Of a stretch of 64,000 nt of DNA, positions 63,874-64,000 are shown piece after piece. A model generated the notes under the pieces. That model was not told the origin of the DNA and made no database searches. It saw nothing but the letters and a program-made list of their open reading frames with translations. The DNA lies in NCBI GenBank assembly GCA_964035575.1, contig OZ037870.1:868001-932000 (forward strand), written 5' to 3'. The position numbers and the translations under genes were made by a program. Positions within the stretch are counted from its first letter, which is position 1, and each line of letters begins with the position of its first letter. The DNA comes from Rhynchopus sp. YZ270_cl-10 (lineage: Eukaryota > Euglenozoa > Diplonemea > Diplonemida > Diplonemidae).

Positions 63874-64000
63874 AAAAAAAAAATCGGTGAAAAATTCCGA
63901 GTAGGTATTAATTTAGATAGGAAAAGCTATGTCAGCAGCTATGTGTCCCCTTATTTTACCTGTAAATACTAAGGATATAGGAAGGAATTCACTAATATCT

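Larger units (their letters stand above)
62795..64000. other. Gene-free right end
   Basis: No gene. It contains hairpin copies of families A, F and H, poly-T and poly-C runs, and a small perfect hairpin. The sequence beyond about 63900 shows nothing I can assign. Confidence 0.5.

Overview
The window is nuclear DNA of a microbial eukaryote whose lineage I cannot name. Coding exons are GC-balanced. Eleven introns can be read, and all begin GTAT and end AG. The spacers are long, AT-rich, full of homopolymers and packed with short hairpin repeats and non-autonomous DNA transposons. All 17 recognisable host genes (nine are identical copies of one gene) lie on the plus strand. Most have a pyrimidine tract and an AG, usually CAG, 6-90 nt before the ATG. 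Such a layout would suit polycistronic transcription with spliced-leader trans-splicing (as in Euglenozoa or dinoflagellates), but introns in the 5' UTR would look the same, so this is only a hypothesis.

Layout. 0-4.1 kb: repeats, including a fold-back transposon with arms of about 400 bp. 4.15-5.4 kb: casein kinase 1 with one intron. 5.4-10.5 kb: gene-free and rich in hairpins. 10.5-15.0 kb: an unrecognised 1500-residue membrane protein with a Gly-Met tract and a coiled coil. 15.5-16.4 kb: a Lys/Cys repeat protein. 16.4-18.9 kb: repeats with a Harbinger-like MITE. 18.9-19.9 kb: phosphoserine phosphatase. 20.3-23.9 kb: a six-exon gene that appears to join four RRM-like domains to a BMT5-like methyltransferase domain. 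24.3-27.8 kb: a five-exon CLC chloride/proton exchanger. 27.8-34.4 kb: repeats and small transposons around one acidic orphan gene. 34.4-58.1 kb: nine head-to-tail copies of a 2,625-bp unit, each with a secreted GH18 chitinase-like gene. 58.9-59.5 kb: HSC20/HSCB co-chaperone. 59.7-61.7 kb: a hAT-like element with other repeats nested in it. 62.3-62.8 kb: a NADAR-domain protein. The rest is repeats.

The genes do not form one pathway. The two strongest signals are (1) the chitinase array, which implies recent amplification for dosage of a secreted enzyme, and (2) a superfamily of roughly 35-nt hairpins (AAGGTGACTAAGC...GCTTAGGTTCATCTT). The hairpins have compensatory base changes in the stem and a recurring GAGAG loop, and every copy I found points the same way as the genes. 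That suggests an element acting, or selected, as RNA.
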